A stretch of DNA of 64,000 nucleotides, taken from positions 103,378 to 167,377 of the forward strand of contig PLUB01000023.1 of the NCBI GenBank assembly GCA_003164755.1, written 5' to 3'. The position numbers and the translations under genes were made by a program. The notes below the pieces were generated by a model. It saw nothing but the letters and a program-made list of their open reading frames with translations, had not been told where the DNA came from and made no database searches. How positions within the stretch are numbered: position 1 is the first letter of the stretch; every line of letters begins with the position of its first letter. Shown here piece by piece: positions 62,880-64,000 of the stretch. Origin of the DNA: Methanosarcina sp. (lineage in GTDB: Archaea > Halobacteriota > Methanosarcinia > Methanosarcinales > Methanosarcinaceae).

Positions 62880-63515
62880 TTACCACGGTCCTTTTTGGCT
62901 AGCACGCTGATATGAGCCATCTCCTTTCTTTCTGGCAAAAATCCTTTTTACGTATTTTGCAAGCACAATATCACCTTTTCTGGACCTGAATTCACCATCC
63001 TTTACCTTAATTTTGGTGATGAAAAGACGAGTGTTCCCAACTTTTTCTTCTGCTCCTACAACGAACTCATAATCTCCAGGTACGCACTGTTCGATAACCT
63101 CTGTTTTTTCAATCCCTGACTGCGCCGAAAACTTTACAGTCACCTCATCAATATATCTGCCCCATATTGTTTCAATATCTTCTGCCTTCGCCATCATGAC
63201 CCGCTTCCCTCTTGCATCAAGGGCAGTAATCATGATAGGGAAAACTATCTCTGCTTCTTCATCATCTACAACTATTTCGTCATCTACATGAAGAACAATC
63301 TCGGAATCCAGTTTAGTTTTGTATGTGCGCGAAATATCCAGCTTGCTGACTATAACCTTCAAAACAGAGGCTTTTGGTGTTTTTATCTTCGCTGGGCGTA
63401 CATGGCCACACTCCAGACAACGAACTAGCGCGCTCTGTCCTTCTTTCAGAACTTGATGCCCTACTTCTTCTTTAGGGGAACATGAAGGGCACTCGACTTC
63501 AATTTCTCTTATCAT
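62880..63515 (-). CDS. HVO_0476-type zinc finger protein
   Basis: 211 residues. The N-terminal zinc ribbon is formed by CPSC (residues 9-12) and CLECGH (about 33-38). The remainder is a mostly beta region (VIVSKLDISRTYKTKLDSEI) and a C-terminal basic domain (LAKYVKRIFARKKGDGSYQR). It matches the HVO_0476/COG1326 archaeal family, whose function is unknown. Intact. The next remnant (TnpB) lies behind it on the same strand. Confidence 0.82.
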   Translation of the reverse strand: MIREIEVECPSCSPKEEVGHQVLKEGQSALVRCLECGHVRPAKIKTPKASVLKVIVSKLDISRTYKTKLDSEIVLHVDDEIVVDDEEAEIVFPIMITALDARGKRVMMAKAEDIETIWGRYIDEVTVKFSAQSGIEKTEVIEQCVPGDYEFVVGAEEKVGNTRLFITKIKVKDGEFRSRKGDIVLAKYVKRIFARKKGDGSYQRASQKGPW

Positions 63516-63585
63516 GATCTAATCAAAGATATATTCTAAATGCTAAATACTTAACTTTTCAGGTGGTACTTTTCCAAGAACTACC

Positions 63586-63960
63586 ACTCAGCTGAAGGCT
63601 AAGAAACTTCTTGGTTCGTTCCTTTTTCTTTTGAGAATACGTCCCCAAGGTCATCCCCTACATTCTACGGGTTTCAGATTCCAACTAGATTTTGATCAAT
63701 GAATGAGAATTTTTTTGATGTTAATTGCAGCATTAATGCCTCGATAACGTTTTGTCTTGCAATCAGGACATTTCCATTCTCTATCTTTTAGTTTTAGCTC
63801 ACAGTTATGGTATCCACAAACACGACAGATCTTAGATGATGGTTCAAATTTACCTATCATAAGAATGGTTTTTCCTGACAATTCTGATTTATATTCTAAT
63901 TTTGTTACAAAACTACTCCACACCAAATCAGGTTCCGTTGCAAAAAATATGACTCCCTTG
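63586..63960 (-). pseudogene. TnpB (IS200/IS605-type) C-terminal remnant, copy 2
   Basis: Minus-strand reading KLEYKSELSGKTILMIGKFE then SSKICRVCGYHNCELKLKDR with the zinc ribbon (CRVC and CPDC) and the end RGINAAINIKK. The third RuvC Asp of the usual DRDINAA is Gly here, so it is inactive. The 5' two thirds are absent, possibly beyond the window edge. The 3' end should encode the guide RNA in this transposon group. DNA closely alignable with 15950-16295. Confidence 0.75.
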
Positions 63961-64000
63961 CAGAATCAGAACAAACCTTCACAATTAGGAAAGTTAATCA

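Overview
ORGANISM. This is an AT-rich archaeal chromosome segment, most likely from the genus Methanosarcina. The archaeal-type run rps13-rps4-rps11-rpoD has an RpoD carrying two ferredoxin-like 4Fe-4S motifs. ThiC ends in the archaeal CX2CX3C motif. There are UbiB-, Isf- and YVTN/PKD-type genes, several eroded insertion sequences, and long gene-poor spacers. The genus is inferred from gene content, not from a search.  LAYOUT. 0-7.5 kb: a DUF3467 protein, a small membrane protein, PRC-barrel proteins (one a tandem fusion), a DUF1269 membrane protein, a truncated SDR dehydrogenase, and a GC-richer arylsulfatase broken by one in-frame stop. 8-11.1 kb: a leftward cluster that looks like an old plasmid or virus, with a winged-helix-like protein, a family-A DNA polymerase broken by four lesions, and two small genes. 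11.7-15.9 kb: a methyltransferase, tRNA-Ser(GGA), rps13-rps4-rps11-rpoD and tRNA-Leu(GAG). 15.9-23 kb: remnants of TnpB, an ABC permease, an IS5-like element, a UbiB kinase and an Isf flavoprotein, with DUF523/DUF1722 intact among them; tRNA-Gly(CCC). 23.5-31 kb: an M1 aminopeptidase, an IS remnant, prephenate dehydratase, and broken MarR and MATE genes. 31.7-37 kb: a small membrane-protein pair, a broken TPR lipoprotein-like gene and an intact DUF2156 gene. 37.2-40.5 kb: a decayed XPB helicase-Bax1 nuclease repair pair. 41-46.7 kb: a possible ribbon-helix-helix protein, two short secreted Gly/Cys- and Cys/His-rich peptides, and an orphan IscU-like scaffold flanked by a perfect 102-bp inverted repeat. 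46.6-52.5 kb: an IS remnant, thiC, an aegerolysin-like protein and a primase fragment. 53-64 kb: signal-peptide TPR genes (one joined to a beta-helix domain), DUF151, hisF, a frameshifted YVTN/PKD surface protein, a 12-repeat TPR protein, a broken CDF transporter, an HVO_0476-type zinc protein and a TnpB tail.  HOW IT WORKS TOGETHER. Housekeeping genes (translation, transcription, thiamine, His and Phe synthesis, peptidase) are uninterrupted. Accessory genes are very often broken by one-base indels or single stops. Short mobile elements litter the spacers. The main one is an 87-91 bp TA-flanked family (at least seven copies) that shares its ends with a roughly 1.15-kb IS5-like element; a second family of about 105-120 bp has ATGTACACA ends. 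The least explained locus is the pair of secreted metal-binding-like peptides at 44.5-45.2 kb.
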